Positions 17,075 through 26,377 of a stretch of 64,000 bases of DNA are shown in pieces. A program made the translations under genes and the position numbers. The notes beneath the pieces are model-generated. The model saw only the letters and a list, made by a program, of their open reading frames with translations. It was not told the origin of the DNA and did no database searches. The stretch comes from an uncultured Bacilli bacterium (GTDB taxonomy: Bacteria; Bacillota_I; Bacilli_A; RF39; UBA660): the NCBI GenBank assembly GCA_910583745.1, contig CAJTZC010000005.1, positions 1 to 64,000 of the forward strand, given 5' to 3'. Every line of letters begins with the position of its first letter. The first letter of the stretch is position 1.

Positions 17075-18316
17075 TTAGCCTTCTAATACTTTGATAGCCT
17101 TGTGGATAAGTAAGTCGTATTTGACAACTTCGATTCCACCGTACATGTTGATAATCTCTTCTTTATCGACGCCGTATTTACTTGCTTGCTCTTCGGCATG
17201 CTTCATGACTTCTTCATCCGTAGCCGTCAATTTTTCTTGTTCTACGACAGCATCCAAGAAATATCTCGCTTTAATTCTCTTCAAAGCTTCTGGTTTAGAT
17301 TGCTCTTTGAAAGCTTCCATTGTCGTACCAGTGAATTCTAAGTAAGCCTCTAGAGGTACGCCTTGGCTCTCCAATCTGTGTCCCAAATCGTGCATCATTC
17401 TGTGCACTTCGTCATCGACGATTTCGTCGTTGACTTCCACAGTCATCTTCTCGACACCAGCTTCGATTAAAGAATCGATGTATTGATTCTCGGCATCTTC
17501 TGTTTTATGTTCTAAAATGTGTTCTTCAATCTTCTTCTCGAGTTCAGCTTTCGTCTTGATATCTTCATAGCCCAAATCTTTGAAGAACTCTTCGTCGATT
17601 TCTGGTAAAATTCTAGCTTTGATTTCTTTGACGACGACTTTGAATACAGCCTCTTTGCCTTTGAGGTTTTCGACGTAGTCCTCTGGGAACTTCACTTTGA
17701 CGTCGACTTCTTTTCCCTTTTCAGCTCCGACAAGCCCATCTTCGAATCCTGGTATGAAAGTATTTGAACCGATTTCCAAAGGATAATCTGTTCCTTCTCC
17801 ACCGTCAAAAGCTTCTCCATCGACATAGCCTTTGAAATCGATAACGGCGACATTGCCCTTCTCGACCTTGCCCGTCTCTTTGACGACCATCTCGGCAACT
17901 CTTCCTCTCATGCGTTCAAGTTCTTCTTCGACTTCTTTCTTCGTCACTTTAGGTACTTCTTTTTTTACACCCAACTTCTTATAACCTGCGATTTTGACTT
18001 CAGGCTTTGTGATGACAGTAAATTCGAACTCTACGTGGTCCTCACCGATATCCTTGACGTCGACCTTCGGTTCACATGCAGGTACCAAATCGTTGTCTTT
18101 TAGTACTCTTTCATATGCAGTAGGTAGAGCAGCATCGATAGAATCCATGAATAGAGATTCGATTCCGAATTTTTTAATAAATCTGTCTTTTGGTGCTTTT
18201 CCCTTTCTAAATCCGTCGATAGTGACTTCTGCGTTTTTCTTTTTAAACGTCTCGTCGAGTATCTTAGTCCAATCTTGGCCTTCCAATTTTATTGTTAAAG
18301 TATGTACATTTTTCAT
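17075..18316 (-). CDS. tig: Trigger factor
   Basis: Ribosome-bound chaperone and peptidyl-prolyl isomerase, 413 residues. The ribosome-docking signature GFRKGKAP is near residue 34. The FKBP domain (about 145-235) contains VAVIDFKGYVDGEAFDGG and IPGFEDGLVGAEKG. A helical C-terminal arm completes the normal three-domain length. The ATG at 18316 has GAAGGA 6 bases upstream; the in-frame ATG ten codons earlier lies too near the promoter. Confidence 0.96.
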   Translation of the reverse strand: MKNVHTLTIKLEGQDWTKILDETFKKKNAEVTIDGFRKGKAPKDRFIKKFGIESLFMDSIDAALPTAYERVLKDNDLVPACEPKVDVKDIGEDHVEFEFTVITKPEVKIAGYKKLGVKKEVPKVTKKEVEEELERMRGRVAEMVVKETGKVEKGNVAVIDFKGYVDGEAFDGGEGTDYPLEIGSNTFIPGFEDGLVGAEKGKEVDVKVKFPEDYVENLKGKEAVFKVVVKEIKARILPEIDEEFFKDLGYEDIKTKAELEKKIEEHILEHKTEDAENQYIDSLIEAGVEKMTVEVNDEIVDDEVHRMMHDLGHRLESQGVPLEAYLEFTGTTMEAFKEQSKPEALKRIKARYFLDAVVEQEKLTATDEEVMKHAEEQASKYGVDKEEIINMYGGIEVVKYDLLIHKAIKVLEG

Positions 18317-18347
18317 CGTGTTTCCTTCTTTCGTTCTTCTGTGCAAT

Positions 18348-18376
18348 ATTATATAACAAATAACTCCTACTTACAA
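18348..18376 (-). promoter_or_regulatory. Promoter of tig
   Basis: On the minus strand TTGTAA, a 17-base spacer and TATAAT. Confidence 0.7.
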
Positions 18377-18541
18377 GTATTGTTATACTTTCTTCACGTA
18401 AGAATTATCCTACCATACTTATAAATCCATTGCAAGCGAATCATTTTTTAATTTTTTTTAATAAGTTATTATATTTTTATTTTTCAAAAGTAGCATTGGT
18501 AGTAAAATTTAGAGTTTTCTAAAGTATTAATTTAGAAAATC

Positions 18542-18570
18542 AAAAAATACTATGCAATGTTATAGTATTT
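18542..18570 (-). terminator. Terminator of the predicted antisense RNA
   Basis: AAATACTAT (18545-18553) and ATAGTATTT (18562-18570) form a 9-bp stem with an 8-base loop. On the minus strand it is followed by a T-tract. No minus-strand gene ends here, so it fits the end of the antisense RNA starting near 18855. Confidence 0.6.
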
Positions 18571-18576
18571 GTTCGT

Positions 18577-18605
18577 TTGTTTTTATATGCTATTACTAGT
18601 ATAAT
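18577..18605 (+). promoter_or_regulatory. Promoter of the small membrane peptide gene
   Basis: TTGTTT, a 17-base spacer and TATAAT; start expected near 18612, giving a leader of about 64 bases before the ATG. Confidence 0.65.
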
Positions 18606-18640
18606 ATCTTTTGGAATATTTAGTTAGTTTGGGTACTATT

Positions 18641-18667
18641 CTCCTTTACTTTATAAAGTGGAAGGAG
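18641..18667 (+). promoter_or_regulatory. Shine-Dalgarno-sequestering hairpin
   Basis: CTCCTT (18641-18646) pairs with AAGGAG (18662-18667). Inside it the arms of the palindrome ACTTTATAAAGT (18648-18659) extend the stem to about 11 pairs. The very strong ribosome site GGAAGGAGG of the peptide gene is therefore buried. In addition GGTACTATTC (18632-18641) is perfectly complementary to GAATAGTACC (18794-18803) in the terminator, so the 5' and 3' ends can pair. Confidence 0.65.
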
Positions 18668-18675
18668 GTGAATTT

Positions 18676-18768
18676 ATGAGAAAATCAGAGAAATATCTTT
18701 GTACAATCATAATGCTCCTTATTATTGTGATTTTAATCATATTAATAAAAATAGTACCAACTGTATAA
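18676..18768 (+). CDS. 30-aa hydrophobic peptide, candidate type I toxin
   Basis: A 30-codon reading frame with ATG, near-perfect Shine-Dalgarno (GGAGG, 7 bases upstream) and TAA stop. The peptide starts MRKSEKYLC, continues as one uninterrupted Ile/Leu/Val helix of about 16 residues, and ends IKIVPTV. A positively charged head with a single membrane helix is the usual form of type I toxins. It has its own promoter, a ribosome-site hairpin, a terminator, and a predicted antisense RNA. No homologue is recognised. An alternative is a leader or regulatory peptide. Confidence 0.6.
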   Translation: MRKSEKYLCTIIMLLIIVILIILIKIVPTV

Positions 18769-18792
18769 GTCGGTACTAGACAAAATTATTTT

Positions 18793-18835
18793 GGAATAGT
18801 ACCTAACTCTTCAAAACTAGGTATTCCTTTTTTAT
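18793..18835 (+). terminator. Terminator of the small peptide gene
   Basis: GGAAT and ACCTA on the left pair with TAGGT and ATTCC on the right (bulge AGT, loop of about 12), followed by a T-rich run. Its left arm also matches the leader at 18632-18641. The motif TAGTACC/GGTACTA occurs four times in alternating orientation at 18632, 18752, 18772 and 18797. Confidence 0.75.
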
Positions 18836-18861
18836 TTTATGCAAGTTTCCTTGACATATTC

Positions 18862-18890
18862 ATAGTAGCATATTTTATTTTTTTTGTCAA
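18862..18890 (-). promoter_or_regulatory. Promoter of the predicted antisense RNA
   Basis: On the minus strand TTGACA, a 17-base spacer and TACTAT with an upstream TG (extended -10). It points into the 3' end of the small peptide gene. Confidence 0.65.
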
Positions 18891-18928
18891 AAAATTTTGT
18901 TAGCTTTTTTTAACCTATTCTTAAAAAT

Positions 18929-20785
18929 TCACTTGTATAGAGCATCGATTTTTTCTTTAATCTGTTCTCTGTTAAAAGGTTTTGCAATGTAGTCAATAAA
19001 TCCGATGGACAGGTATTTTTCCAGCGCTCCTGCGACTGCATCCGCTGTGAGGGCTATCACGGGAGTGTCGAACCCATCGATTTGAGAAAGTCTTTTCATC
19101 GCTTCTTCTCCGCCCATATTTGGCATCATGATGTCCATCAAAATCAAATGGTAAACATTTCCTGAAGAAATCTTATCTAAGCACTCTTTTCCATCGTAAC
19201 ATTCCTCTATTTGAAAAGGAAACGAGCTTAGAGCCTTTCTAGCTACTTTTATATTCAGTTTGTTATCGTCGACAATCAAGACTTTTTTAACTCCCTGTCT
19301 TGGTGCCAACTTGCTTCTTCTATTCATCATGTCGAGAGTGTGAATTATTTGTGTATTGGTGAGTGGTTCTGAAACTTTACTTATCTTTTGTTGTAAATGC
19401 ACGACGAATAGGGAACCCTTCCCGTATTGACTTTTTACGTTTATCTTTCCACCCATCATCTCTACGAGTGACTTCGTAATCGCGAGTCCCAATCCCGTAC
19501 CTTCCGTCGTCGTATTTTTCTCTATATCCAGTCTTTCAAATTTAGAAAACAACTTCGTAATCTGTTCTGATTTAATACCGCGACCCGTATCCTCACATGA
19601 AATCATGAGAGTCGAGATATTCTTATTATAGTTATTTAAACACCTTATGTTGAGACAGATATGCCCTTTCTCAGTATACTTTATGGCATTCGTAAGCAGG
19701 TTGTTGATTATGCTCTTGATGTGCACTTTATCGCCAATCAATTCGAAAGGGATGTCCTCGGCAATGTCGAGCTTAAATTCGATAGGTTTTTCTCCGATTC
19801 TCGTCGAAGTAACTTTACACATCCTGCTGATTTCTTCTCTAAAATAGTAAGGTGCTTCGACGATTTCCATCTTGTTCGATTCGATTTTATTGATATCCAA
19901 AATGTTGCCGACGATTTCTAAAAGAGTCTCCGAAGCATTGAGTATATCTTCGGTATCTTCTACGACTTCTTTAGGGACCAGTTCTTTATAAGAAGCGATA
20001 TCTTCAGATAATCCGACGATGGCGTTCAAGGGAGTTCGAATCTCATGCGACATGCTCGACAAGAAATCTGACTTTGCCCTATTCGCTTTTTCTGCTTGAT
20101 TTTTAGCAAGCGTCGTAACCTCTAGCATCCTTATATCTGGATTTTCCATCGTAAAATACATGACGACCGAGATAAACGTCTCGACGTAGGTCATTAGCAA
20201 TAATCCTGGATAACTACTCTGTATCACGATGGCAGCCGCACCTATCAATAAAAATAGCGCGATGGGAAGATATCTTTTGTCTTTCCATTTTTTATAATTT
20301 TTGAACATCGTAAAGATGATGAGCACGATGTCGATTCCAGAGATGAGATATGCAAAGTCTACACTGAGACCTTTCGTATATCTCGTCGAAAAATTTTCGG
20401 CGATGACCAATTCCACAGGCAATACAAAGACGATGACGAGCTCGATAAAGAGAAGCATCCGTAGAAAAATCTTAAACTTCCTGTTTTGAGGTCCACTTTT
20501 GTCTGTCGATATCGACTGAACATAGGAAAGAAACAATCCTATCCACGTCAGCAAATACGCCAAATACGATTTATAGATGAGATTGCTCAAGATAATATGC
20601 GTATCATAGATGATGGAGGCAAAAGTACACAGTAATTCCAATAATAAACCCAAAAAATTCGCTATAATCAGATAAGAATAGATTCTCGTCTCTTCGTTTT
20701 TTATATGTCCTCGAAAGAAAAACAGTGCAACCGTCAACAAGCTAAACGGTAGAGCACAAATGGGAAAGAAAATCCCACTTCCCAC
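18929..20785 (-). CDS. Hybrid sensor histidine kinase/response regulator
   Basis: A 618-residue protein. Seven or so hydrophobic helices fill residues 1-225. A dimerisation/phosphoacceptor domain with SHEIRTPLNAIVGLSED follows near 245. The ATP-binding domain has NLLTNAIKYTEKG (N box), DTGRGI (G1) and GTGLGLAI (G2). A C-terminal receiver holds VDDNKLN, phosphoacceptor Asp in LILMDIMMPNMGG, and the final Lys in IAKPF. Hybrid kinases relay phosphate internally; the partner is not adjacent. The start is uncertain: GTG at 20785 has GAGGTGG six bases before it, while the GTG at 20800 has no clear site. Confidence 0.92.
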   Translation of the reverse strand: MGSGIFFPICALPFSLLTVALFFFRGHIKNEETRIYSYLIIANFLGLLLELLCTFASIIYDTHIILSNLIYKSYLAYLLTWIGLFLSYVQSISTDKSGPQNRKFKIFLRMLLFIELVIVFVLPVELVIAENFSTRYTKGLSVDFAYLISGIDIVLIIFTMFKNYKKWKDKRYLPIALFLLIGAAAIVIQSSYPGLLLMTYVETFISVVMYFTMENPDIRMLEVTTLAKNQAEKANRAKSDFLSSMSHEIRTPLNAIVGLSEDIASYKELVPKEVVEDTEDILNASETLLEIVGNILDINKIESNKMEIVEAPYYFREEISRMCKVTSTRIGEKPIEFKLDIAEDIPFELIGDKVHIKSIINNLLTNAIKYTEKGHICLNIRCLNNYNKNISTLMISCEDTGRGIKSEQITKLFSKFERLDIEKNTTTEGTGLGLAITKSLVEMMGGKINVKSQYGKGSLFVVHLQQKISKVSEPLTNTQIIHTLDMMNRRSKLAPRQGVKKVLIVDDNKLNIKVARKALSSFPFQIEECYDGKECLDKISSGNVYHLILMDIMMPNMGGEEAMKRLSQIDGFDTPVIALTADAVAGALEKYLSIGFIDYIAKPFNREQIKEKIDALYK

Positions 20786-20825
20786 AGTCGACCACCTCAC
20801 TACTATATAATAAATTATAGCATAT

Positions 20826-20857
20826 TAAAAAAAATACACAACGGCATCGTGTATTTT
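20826..20857 (-). terminator. Terminator of acyl-CoA synthetase-like gene
   Basis: AAAATACAC and GTGTATTTT pair across a 9-base loop, followed by a T-tract on the minus strand. It overlaps the stop codon at 20856. Confidence 0.75.
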
Positions 20858-22619
20858 ATTCCAAAGTAATCCTTTTGCTACCCTTACCGTACTTTTCTTT
20901 TGCAAGTTTTTCGAGGGTCAAGTAATCGATTTTATCGGTACCTTGTCTTCGAGGCAATTGATCGACGATTTCGATATAAGTCGGTATTTCGATTTCCCTC
21001 AGTTTTTTTCCTGAAGAGTTCTCATTTCTGCACAATTCTAAAATGTAATCCTTTATGTCATCTTCCAAGACCGATTTATATTTATCATTTAAAACGATAT
21101 AAGCTGTCCCGACAAATAACATCTCTTCATCTGGAGTTTCGACGACAGCACAATCTTCAACAGGCTCGAACGTACTTATAAATGTCTGAACTGGGTCGGG
21201 ATACACTTTATCTAAAGTAGATGGTATATAAAATCGAGAAGTTCTTTTATTAGGAGTAAAGTATCCTTCCTCGTCTAAAAATCCTATCATTCCCGTATCA
21301 AAGTAACGCTTTCCATTTATTTCTATAAGAGCCTCTTCGGTCATCTTAGGTTCTTTGAAGTACTCTTTGAATAAGTGTCTACCAGATACAAACAAAGAGC
21401 CTTCTTCACCATACCTTTTCTCTTCCATCGTATCTTTATCGATAATCATAGCCTCCGTACCGACGAGTACTCTTCCCGCAGTGCCTGGTTTTGGTTTTAT
21501 ACCGACAGGATTGGTTCCACACGACATCGTCTCAGCGTTTCCTGAACCGTTTCCGATTTCGATACCGGGAGCGTTATGTTCCCTAAAGAATTCCTTTGCC
21601 TCTTGGTAAGGCTTGATTCTAAAAAAGTCTCCTCCTGATATAAATTTGTGAACATAGGACAAATCTTCTCCCACGGGAACATTTCTTTTAATCAGTTCCA
21701 TCAAAGCAGGACTTCCGAATATCATCTCGGGACGCTTCCTCAAGTAGTAAAGAATTGTATTGGCTCCAATGTCGGGAGCTAAAATGGCTGTCTTCCCACT
21801 CAAGAGAGTCATCAATGTAGAAGTGCCAAATCCATAAGGATAAGCGAAAGGAACACATACCAATGTCCTTTTGTCTTTATTGTCTTTTAGGTTACTCGAA
21901 TTCTTCAAATACGTTCCTGCCGCGAGGACATTCTCATTCGTCAACACGACTGCTTTCGATTTACCAGTAGAGGAACCGCTCGTATAGAGTATTAAAGCAT
22001 TTTCTTTAGAAGAATGGAGCCATTCAAAAGTATTGGCTTGATACGACGCGATACTTCCTAAACTGTTAAAATCGACAGTGACGCCATCGTAACTTTTTTT
22101 ATAATTTTCATTGAAATCCAGTACATTTTTCCGAGCCTTACTCAATGTAATAATTGTTCTAACATTTGTTTGCATTTTCATACACAAATTGCTGTCTTTA
22201 TTCCTATTATAATTGACAAAGATAGAAGACTCGAACAGATTGAGATAATATTTCACTTCTTCGTCAGTAGCGAAGGAGTTTAGAAATGTCGTGACTGCTC
22301 CGATTCTATTGCAAGCCAAAAACATCAGCACCGCTTGATAAAAGTTTGGCATCGATACGGTGACGATTTCTCCTTTGCGAACTCCGAGCTCTTTAAGAGC
22401 GAGAGATACGGTTTTAGCATCATCGAGCATCGCCTGGTAGTTGACTAGGATTTCTTGACAGTCGATTGCATCCGCTCCGCGATAGAAACGACTCAACATT
22501 ACAATAGCATTATAGACGCTGATATCTGGTATAATAGGATTTTGTTTGAATAGAGAAAATCCTATATTCTGTGGTTTATCTATCGAAGCATACCCTGTCA
22601 AAGTTTTTTGTTTAAACAT
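20856..22619 (-). CDS. AMP-dependent acyl-CoA synthetase/ligase (ANL family)
   Basis: A 587-residue ANL-superfamily enzyme that activates a carboxylate as acyl-adenylate. The P-loop LILYTSGSSTGKSKAVVLT is near residue 195. EIGNGSGNAETM corresponds to the A5 region, YFDTGMIGFLDEEGYF to A7, and a C-terminal LPRRQGTDKIDY holds the catalytic Lys. No carrier-protein domain is visible, so a free acyl-CoA or carrier-loading ligase is likely; the substrate is not readable. The ATG at 22619 follows AAGGGGGAAG; the upstream ATG has no ribosome site. Confidence 0.9.
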   Translation of the reverse strand: MFKQKTLTGYASIDKPQNIGFSLFKQNPIIPDISVYNAIVMLSRFYRGADAIDCQEILVNYQAMLDDAKTVSLALKELGVRKGEIVTVSMPNFYQAVLMFLACNRIGAVTTFLNSFATDEEVKYYLNLFESSIFVNYNRNKDSNLCMKMQTNVRTIITLSKARKNVLDFNENYKKSYDGVTVDFNSLGSIASYQANTFEWLHSSKENALILYTSGSSTGKSKAVVLTNENVLAAGTYLKNSSNLKDNKDKRTLVCVPFAYPYGFGTSTLMTLLSGKTAILAPDIGANTILYYLRKRPEMIFGSPALMELIKRNVPVGEDLSYVHKFISGGDFFRIKPYQEAKEFFREHNAPGIEIGNGSGNAETMSCGTNPVGIKPKPGTAGRVLVGTEAMIIDKDTMEEKRYGEEGSLFVSGRHLFKEYFKEPKMTEEALIEINGKRYFDTGMIGFLDEEGYFTPNKRTSRFYIPSTLDKVYPDPVQTFISTFEPVEDCAVVETPDEEMLFVGTAYIVLNDKYKSVLEDDIKDYILELCRNENSSGKKLREIEIPTYIEIVDQLPRRQGTDKIDYLTLEKLAKEKYGKGSKRITLE

Positions 22620-22651
22620 AAAAGCTTCCCCCTTAAATAACATTATTACGA

Positions 22652-22680
22652 AGTCTAACAGAAAAAGACATTTTTGTCAA
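22652..22680 (-). promoter_or_regulatory. Promoter of acyl-CoA synthetase-like gene
   Basis: On the minus strand TTGACA, a 17-base spacer and TAGACT. Confidence 0.6.
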
Positions 22681-22685
22681 TTCAT

Positions 22686-22706
22686 GCAAAAAGGCCCTAT
22701 GGCCTT
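22686..22706 (-). terminator. Terminator of dnaG-rpoD-trmK operon
   Basis: GC-rich stem AAGGCC/GGCCTT with a 4-base loop, followed on the minus strand by five T residues. It lies just after trmK. Confidence 0.88.
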
Positions 22707-22712
22707 CTTTCT

Positions 22713-23384
22713 CTATTCTGCAGTACTGTTCTTTAAATCTTCGATAATCTCTTCTAAAAGGCTTATCTTCTTTCGTGCATCTTCTGTATGAGAGACAAAG
22801 TAAATGTTTTGATAGCTTCGTAATAAATCCTCAAAATATCTCAAATTATTCGCATTCGTGATGAGCAATGGACCAAATTCATATTCTTTATCCGTGTAAC
22901 TGACAGGCATAGCATCTCTTCCAGCCAAGATGTTGACATACGTCTTTTTCCCGTCGACGACGACTTCCTCGGCGTAGATTTTGAAATTTTTAGATGTCAA
23001 GAATCTTCTCAAATCGTTGTGATTGTTGTTCGACTGCAATATCAGTTTGAAAACTCGGTCGAGATTGGGACTCGACAAGATATCGATGATATTTTTCGAT
23101 CCCATGCCTGAGATAATCAAAGTATCGACATCGATTTCGTTTATCTTCTCTATTCCGTAGCTTAAAATCGGAAATACGTTGTTGTTGAGTTCGTATTTTT
23201 CGATATTCTCTTTCCCATTTTCTAAGGCATTCGGATTGACATCACCGACGTGAATGGTCTTTAGAATACCTGCCTGAACGAGGAAGATATCCAAAATAGC
23301 GTGGTCACATCCGACATCCATGACTTTATCGTCGGGATGGACATATTTTACGAGGCTCTTCAGTCTTTCGCTTATCTTAATCAT
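22713..23384 (-). CDS. trmK: tRNA (adenine22-N1)-methyltransferase TrmK
   Basis: A 223-residue SAM-dependent enzyme that methylates A22 of tRNA. The N-terminus ISERLKSLVKYV and the SAM motif VMDVGCDHAILDIFL are diagnostic. The catalytic region LIISGMGSKNIIDIL follows near residue 90. The C-terminal part is a helical coiled-coil-like tail. Its start overlaps the rpoD stop codon (TAATG). In Bacillus trmK (yqfN) also follows sigA, so the neighbourhood is conserved. Confidence 0.92.
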   Translation of the reverse strand: MIKISERLKSLVKYVHPDDKVMDVGCDHAILDIFLVQAGILKTIHVGDVNPNALENGKENIEKYELNNNVFPILSYGIEKINEIDVDTLIISGMGSKNIIDILSSPNLDRVFKLILQSNNNHNDLRRFLTSKNFKIYAEEVVVDGKKTYVNILAGRDAMPVSYTDKEYEFGPLLITNANNLRYFEDLLRSYQNIYFVSHTEDARKKISLLEEIIEDLKNSTAE

Positions 23385-24484
23385 TATTCTTCACCTAAGA
23401 AATCTTTCAACTTTTTAGCACGAGACGGATGACGCAGTTTGCGAAGCGCCTTGGCCTCGATTTGCCTGATGCGCTCTCTCGTCACATTGAAACGCTTTCC
23501 GACCTCCTCGAGAGTATAACAAGTCCCGTCCAAAAGTCCAAACCGAAGTTCGAGCACTTCTTGCTCTCTTTTTTGTAAAGTCTTGAGAACTTCTTTTATC
23601 TGTTCTTTTAAAATCTCGTTCGTCGCATATTCTTCTGGGCTCAAGTTGGATTTATCTGGAACGAAATCGCCGAAGTGAGAATCTTCCTCTTCGCCGATAG
23701 GCGTATCCAAGCTTACAGGGTCTTGACTTATCTTCATGACCTCTCTGACCTTTTCGACAGAGATACCCATCTTCTTAGCGAGTTCATCTTCGCTCGGTTC
23801 GCGATTTAACTCCAAGGTCATCTGTCTTTGTATTCTAGCCATCTTATTAATCGTTTCGACCATATGCACAGGCACTCTTATCGTACGAGCTTGGTCTGCT
23901 AGGGCTCTCGTGATAGCTTGTCGAATCCACCACGTCGCATATGTACTGAACTTAAACCCTTTGTCGTAGTCGAACTTTTCGACAGCTTTCATGAGCCCGA
24001 TGTTTCCCTCCTGAATCAAATCCAAGAACAGAAGTCCTCTTCCGACATATCTCTTCGCAATGGAGACGACGAGACGTAAGTTCGATTCTGCTAGTACCTT
24101 TTTCGCTTCTTCGTCTTCCTTAGAGACGCGAACGCTCAAATCCATCTCTTCCTGAGGAGACAACAGACTGATACGACCGATTTCCTTTAAATACATTCTT
24201 ACAGGGTCGTTGATATTGATATCCTTCGTGATATCTTCGTCGGAAAGAATGACGACTTCCTCTTCTTTTATCGAAGGACCGCCACTTTTATCGCCCTCAT
24301 CGGCACTCGACACGACGGCAATATTGTTTTCGACCAATGTGTTGTACAAGTTGTCCAACGAATCGTTGTCGATTTCCAATCCCTTCAAGGCATCGGCGAG
24401 TTGCTCGAAAGTGATGATACCTTCTTTCTTTCCTAATTTGATTAAATCCTCTACACGTTCTTCTAAAGTTTTAATTTCTAACAT
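23384..24484 (-). CDS. rpoD: RNA polymerase primary sigma factor RpoD/SigA
   Basis: A 366-residue primary sigma factor. Region 1.1 occupies about residues 1-65. Regions 2.1-2.4 contain [18 protein letters not shown] and [20 protein letters not shown]. Region 3 has [15 protein letters not shown], and region 4.2 has [20 protein letters not shown]. Length matches Bacilli SigA. It overlaps dnaG by 14 bases, the classical macromolecular-synthesis operon order dnaG-rpoD, here followed by trmK. AAAGGA precedes the ATG. Confidence 0.97.
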   Translation of the reverse strand: MLEIKTLEERVEDLIKLGKKEGIITFEQLADALKGLEIDNDSLDNLYNTLVENNIAVVSSADEGDKSGGPSIKEEEVVILSDEDITKDININDPVRMYLKEIGRISLLSPQEEMDLSVRVSKEDEEAKKVLAESNLRLVVSIAKRYVGRGLLFLDLIQEGNIGLMKAVEKFDYDKGFKFSTYATWWIRQAITRALADQARTIRVPVHMVETINKMARIQRQMTLELNREPSEDELAKKMGISVEKVREVMKISQDPVSLDTPIGEEEDSHFGDFVPDKSNLSPEEYATNEILKEQIKEVLKTLQKREQEVLELRFGLLDGTCYTLEEVGKRFNVTRERIRQIEAKALRKLRHPSRAKKLKDFLGEE

Positions 24485-26237
24485 CTTTTACACATCCTTT
24501 TTTAATCTCTATGATTTCTTCTAATAGTCTCTTTCTTCGATTGGCATCTAACTCTACGCTTATCTCTTTTTTCAGTTGATTGATTCTCTCCTTATCGAGT
24601 ATCTCTTTGATGATAAATATCGACGACTCCATCTCTTCCGGTTTAAACTCGGGAATGGAGACATCTTTGATGACCTCTTTGACGACTTCGTTCACATCGG
24701 GATAATCTTCCGTGAAAGTGAGGTAGTCGGCAAAGTCGATTTCCCTGTTCAACTCGAAGTAGTATATCAAATTATTGGAAACAAGTCTATATTTACATTT
24801 TGGCAAATCCAACTGATAGTGCAAAAACATTCGCATGCAGTCTGTATCGTTCATCATATAGTACAGCATCGTTTTAAACGCTTTTGTAAATTTATTATTT
24901 GCCTTTTCGCTCCTATTGACGATTTCTGGCGTCGACTCTTCGACTTTCACATCGGTGACGAGTTCTTTATTTTTAACGCGACTCCGGAGCAAATCTTTGT
25001 CGAGATGAAACTCGTCGGCCAACTTGTTGATGCTGATATCGACCAAAAGTTCATCGGGCATCTCGGCGATGAATTTGAGCATATCGTTGATATAAGCTGT
25101 CAATTCAGTCGGATTTTTGAGGTTTCTATTTTTCTTGAGAGCTCTCTCCATAAATTCGGGAAAGCTCATCGGATTGCGGAGATTATCTCTAAACGCCTCG
25201 ACGCCATACTCCAAAATATATTCGTCGGGGTCTTTCTTTCCAGTCAAACGGACAACTCCGATGTCGATATTCTCTTTCATCAGAGCTTGCCCACAGTTTA
25301 TCGTCGAAATCTCTCCAGCCGCATCGTTATCCATGACGATGATGACTTTGACGTTCAGCTTCTTCAAAAGTGCAATCTGTTCTTTGGTCAAAACCGTTCC
25401 CATCGCCGCGACGACGTTTTTGATGCCGACGCTGTATATCCTGATGGCATCCATGTTTCCTTCGCACATGACGATGAACTTCTCTTGTCTTGCCGCCGGA
25501 GCAGCCAAATGGTAGTTGTACAGATTTTCGCCCTTTTTAAAGATGAGCGTCTCGCGCGTATTCATATATTTCGCTTGGTCTTCCCCGTGATAGATGCGGG
25601 CAGTAAACCCGATGACCTTTCCCGTCGGACTCTTAAGTGGAAACATGATTCGGTTTCTAAAGAGGTCATACGGACCTGTCTCGCCCTCTCCCACTAGTCC
25701 GACGACGTCCATGTCGGCCTTCGGTATCTTTTTACTCGAAAGGAGCTTATAGAGCATATCCGGAAGGGGAAGAGAGATGCCGATGCTGAAGTCTTTGATG
25801 ATATCGTCATTGAGTCCCCTGTCGTGCAGATACTTTCGCGCATCGTTTCCCTGTGGAGTACGCAAATTGTTCTGATATAAAAGTGTCGCCAAGTTCATGA
25901 TGTCGTAATACTTCTTATTCCTCGCATCTTCCTTACTCTCTTTGACTGTAAACGTTTCTCCTATCCTGTCCGCGACGATTTTGACGGCTTCCAAAAAGGA
26001 AACACCCAAAAAATTTTCTACGAAGGTAAACACATTTCCCGTGGCATTGCACACGAAGCACTTGTACATCTGCTTATCAGGACTCACACTCATACTCGGA
26101 CTGTGGTCGTCGTGAAATGGACAGACACCAAAATAATTCTTTCCCTTATGCTCCAACTGGACATAGGAACTGACGATTTCGACAATATCCGCGCGGTTTT
26201 GAATTCTTCTAAAATCGTTCATAGGTTTATCGTCCAT
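24471..26237 (-). CDS. dnaG: DNA primase DnaG
   Basis: A 588-residue primase that makes RNA primers for replication. The N-terminal zinc finger (CPFH near residue 40, CFVC about 20 residues later) is intact. The catalytic TOPRIM core has the acidic motifs CEGNMDAIR and MDNDAAG, and RNA-binding [17 protein letters not shown] precedes it. The C-terminal helicase-binding domain is present. ATG 26237 is chosen because GAGGGTGAT lies 5 bases upstream; the GTG three codons earlier overlaps that site. Confidence 0.97.
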   Translation of the reverse strand: MDDKPMNDFRRIQNRADIVEIVSSYVQLEHKGKNYFGVCPFHDDHSPSMSVSPDKQMYKCFVCNATGNVFTFVENFLGVSFLEAVKIVADRIGETFTVKESKEDARNKKYYDIMNLATLLYQNNLRTPQGNDARKYLHDRGLNDDIIKDFSIGISLPLPDMLYKLLSSKKIPKADMDVVGLVGEGETGPYDLFRNRIMFPLKSPTGKVIGFTARIYHGEDQAKYMNTRETLIFKKGENLYNYHLAAPAARQEKFIVMCEGNMDAIRIYSVGIKNVVAAMGTVLTKEQIALLKKLNVKVIIVMDNDAAGEISTINCGQALMKENIDIGVVRLTGKKDPDEYILEYGVEAFRDNLRNPMSFPEFMERALKKNRNLKNPTELTAYINDMLKFIAEMPDELLVDISINKLADEFHLDKDLLRSRVKNKELVTDVKVEESTPEIVNRSEKANNKFTKAFKTMLYYMMNDTDCMRMFLHYQLDLPKCKYRLVSNNLIYYFELNREIDFADYLTFTEDYPDVNEVVKEVIKDVSIPEFKPEEMESSIFIIKEILDKERINQLKKEISVELDANRRKRLLEEIIEIKKGCVKDVRN

Positions 26238-26272
26238 AAAAATCACCCTCTACTATTTATTATTCCGTAAAG

Positions 26273-26322
26273 TTGCAATTTTTCTCATCAAAAAATGAAA
26301 AAAATTGCAAAAATTGCAATTT
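26273..26322. repeat. TTGCAATTTTT repeats between dnaG and a divergent gene
   Basis: TTGCAATTTTT at 26273-26283, AAAAATTGCAA ending at 26310, and the palindrome AAAATTGCAATTTT around 26309-26323. The arms can pair, or can act as operator sites for a dimeric protein controlling the divergent dnaG operon and the small membrane protein gene. Function inferred only. Confidence 0.4.
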
Positions 26323-26377
26323 TTCATCATTTTTAACCATTTTTTATAATTTTCATACTATAAAATAGGTGATTTAT

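Larger units (their letters stand above)
18542..18855 (-). ncRNA. Predicted cis-antisense RNA over the small peptide gene
   Basis: A consensus promoter on the minus strand (18862-18890) and a clear intrinsic terminator (18542-18570) bracket about 310 bases with no minus-strand reading frame. The predicted RNA covers the entire plus-strand message of the 30-residue peptide (about 18612-18835). tig further left has its own promoter, so this promoter is not needed for it. Role inferred: RNA antitoxin. No transcription data. Confidence 0.5.

Noticed and set aside
18595..18840. Insertion-sequence remnant at the TAGTACC/GGTACTA repeats
   Set aside because: The repeats are short, alternate in orientation, and fit RNA stems of one small transcript; no transposase remnant or target duplication is present.
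24576..25697. 373-codon open frame on the plus strand inside dnaG
   Set aside because: It is the antisense shadow of dnaG: no ribosome site, no family motif, aromatic and His-rich composition from codon reversal.
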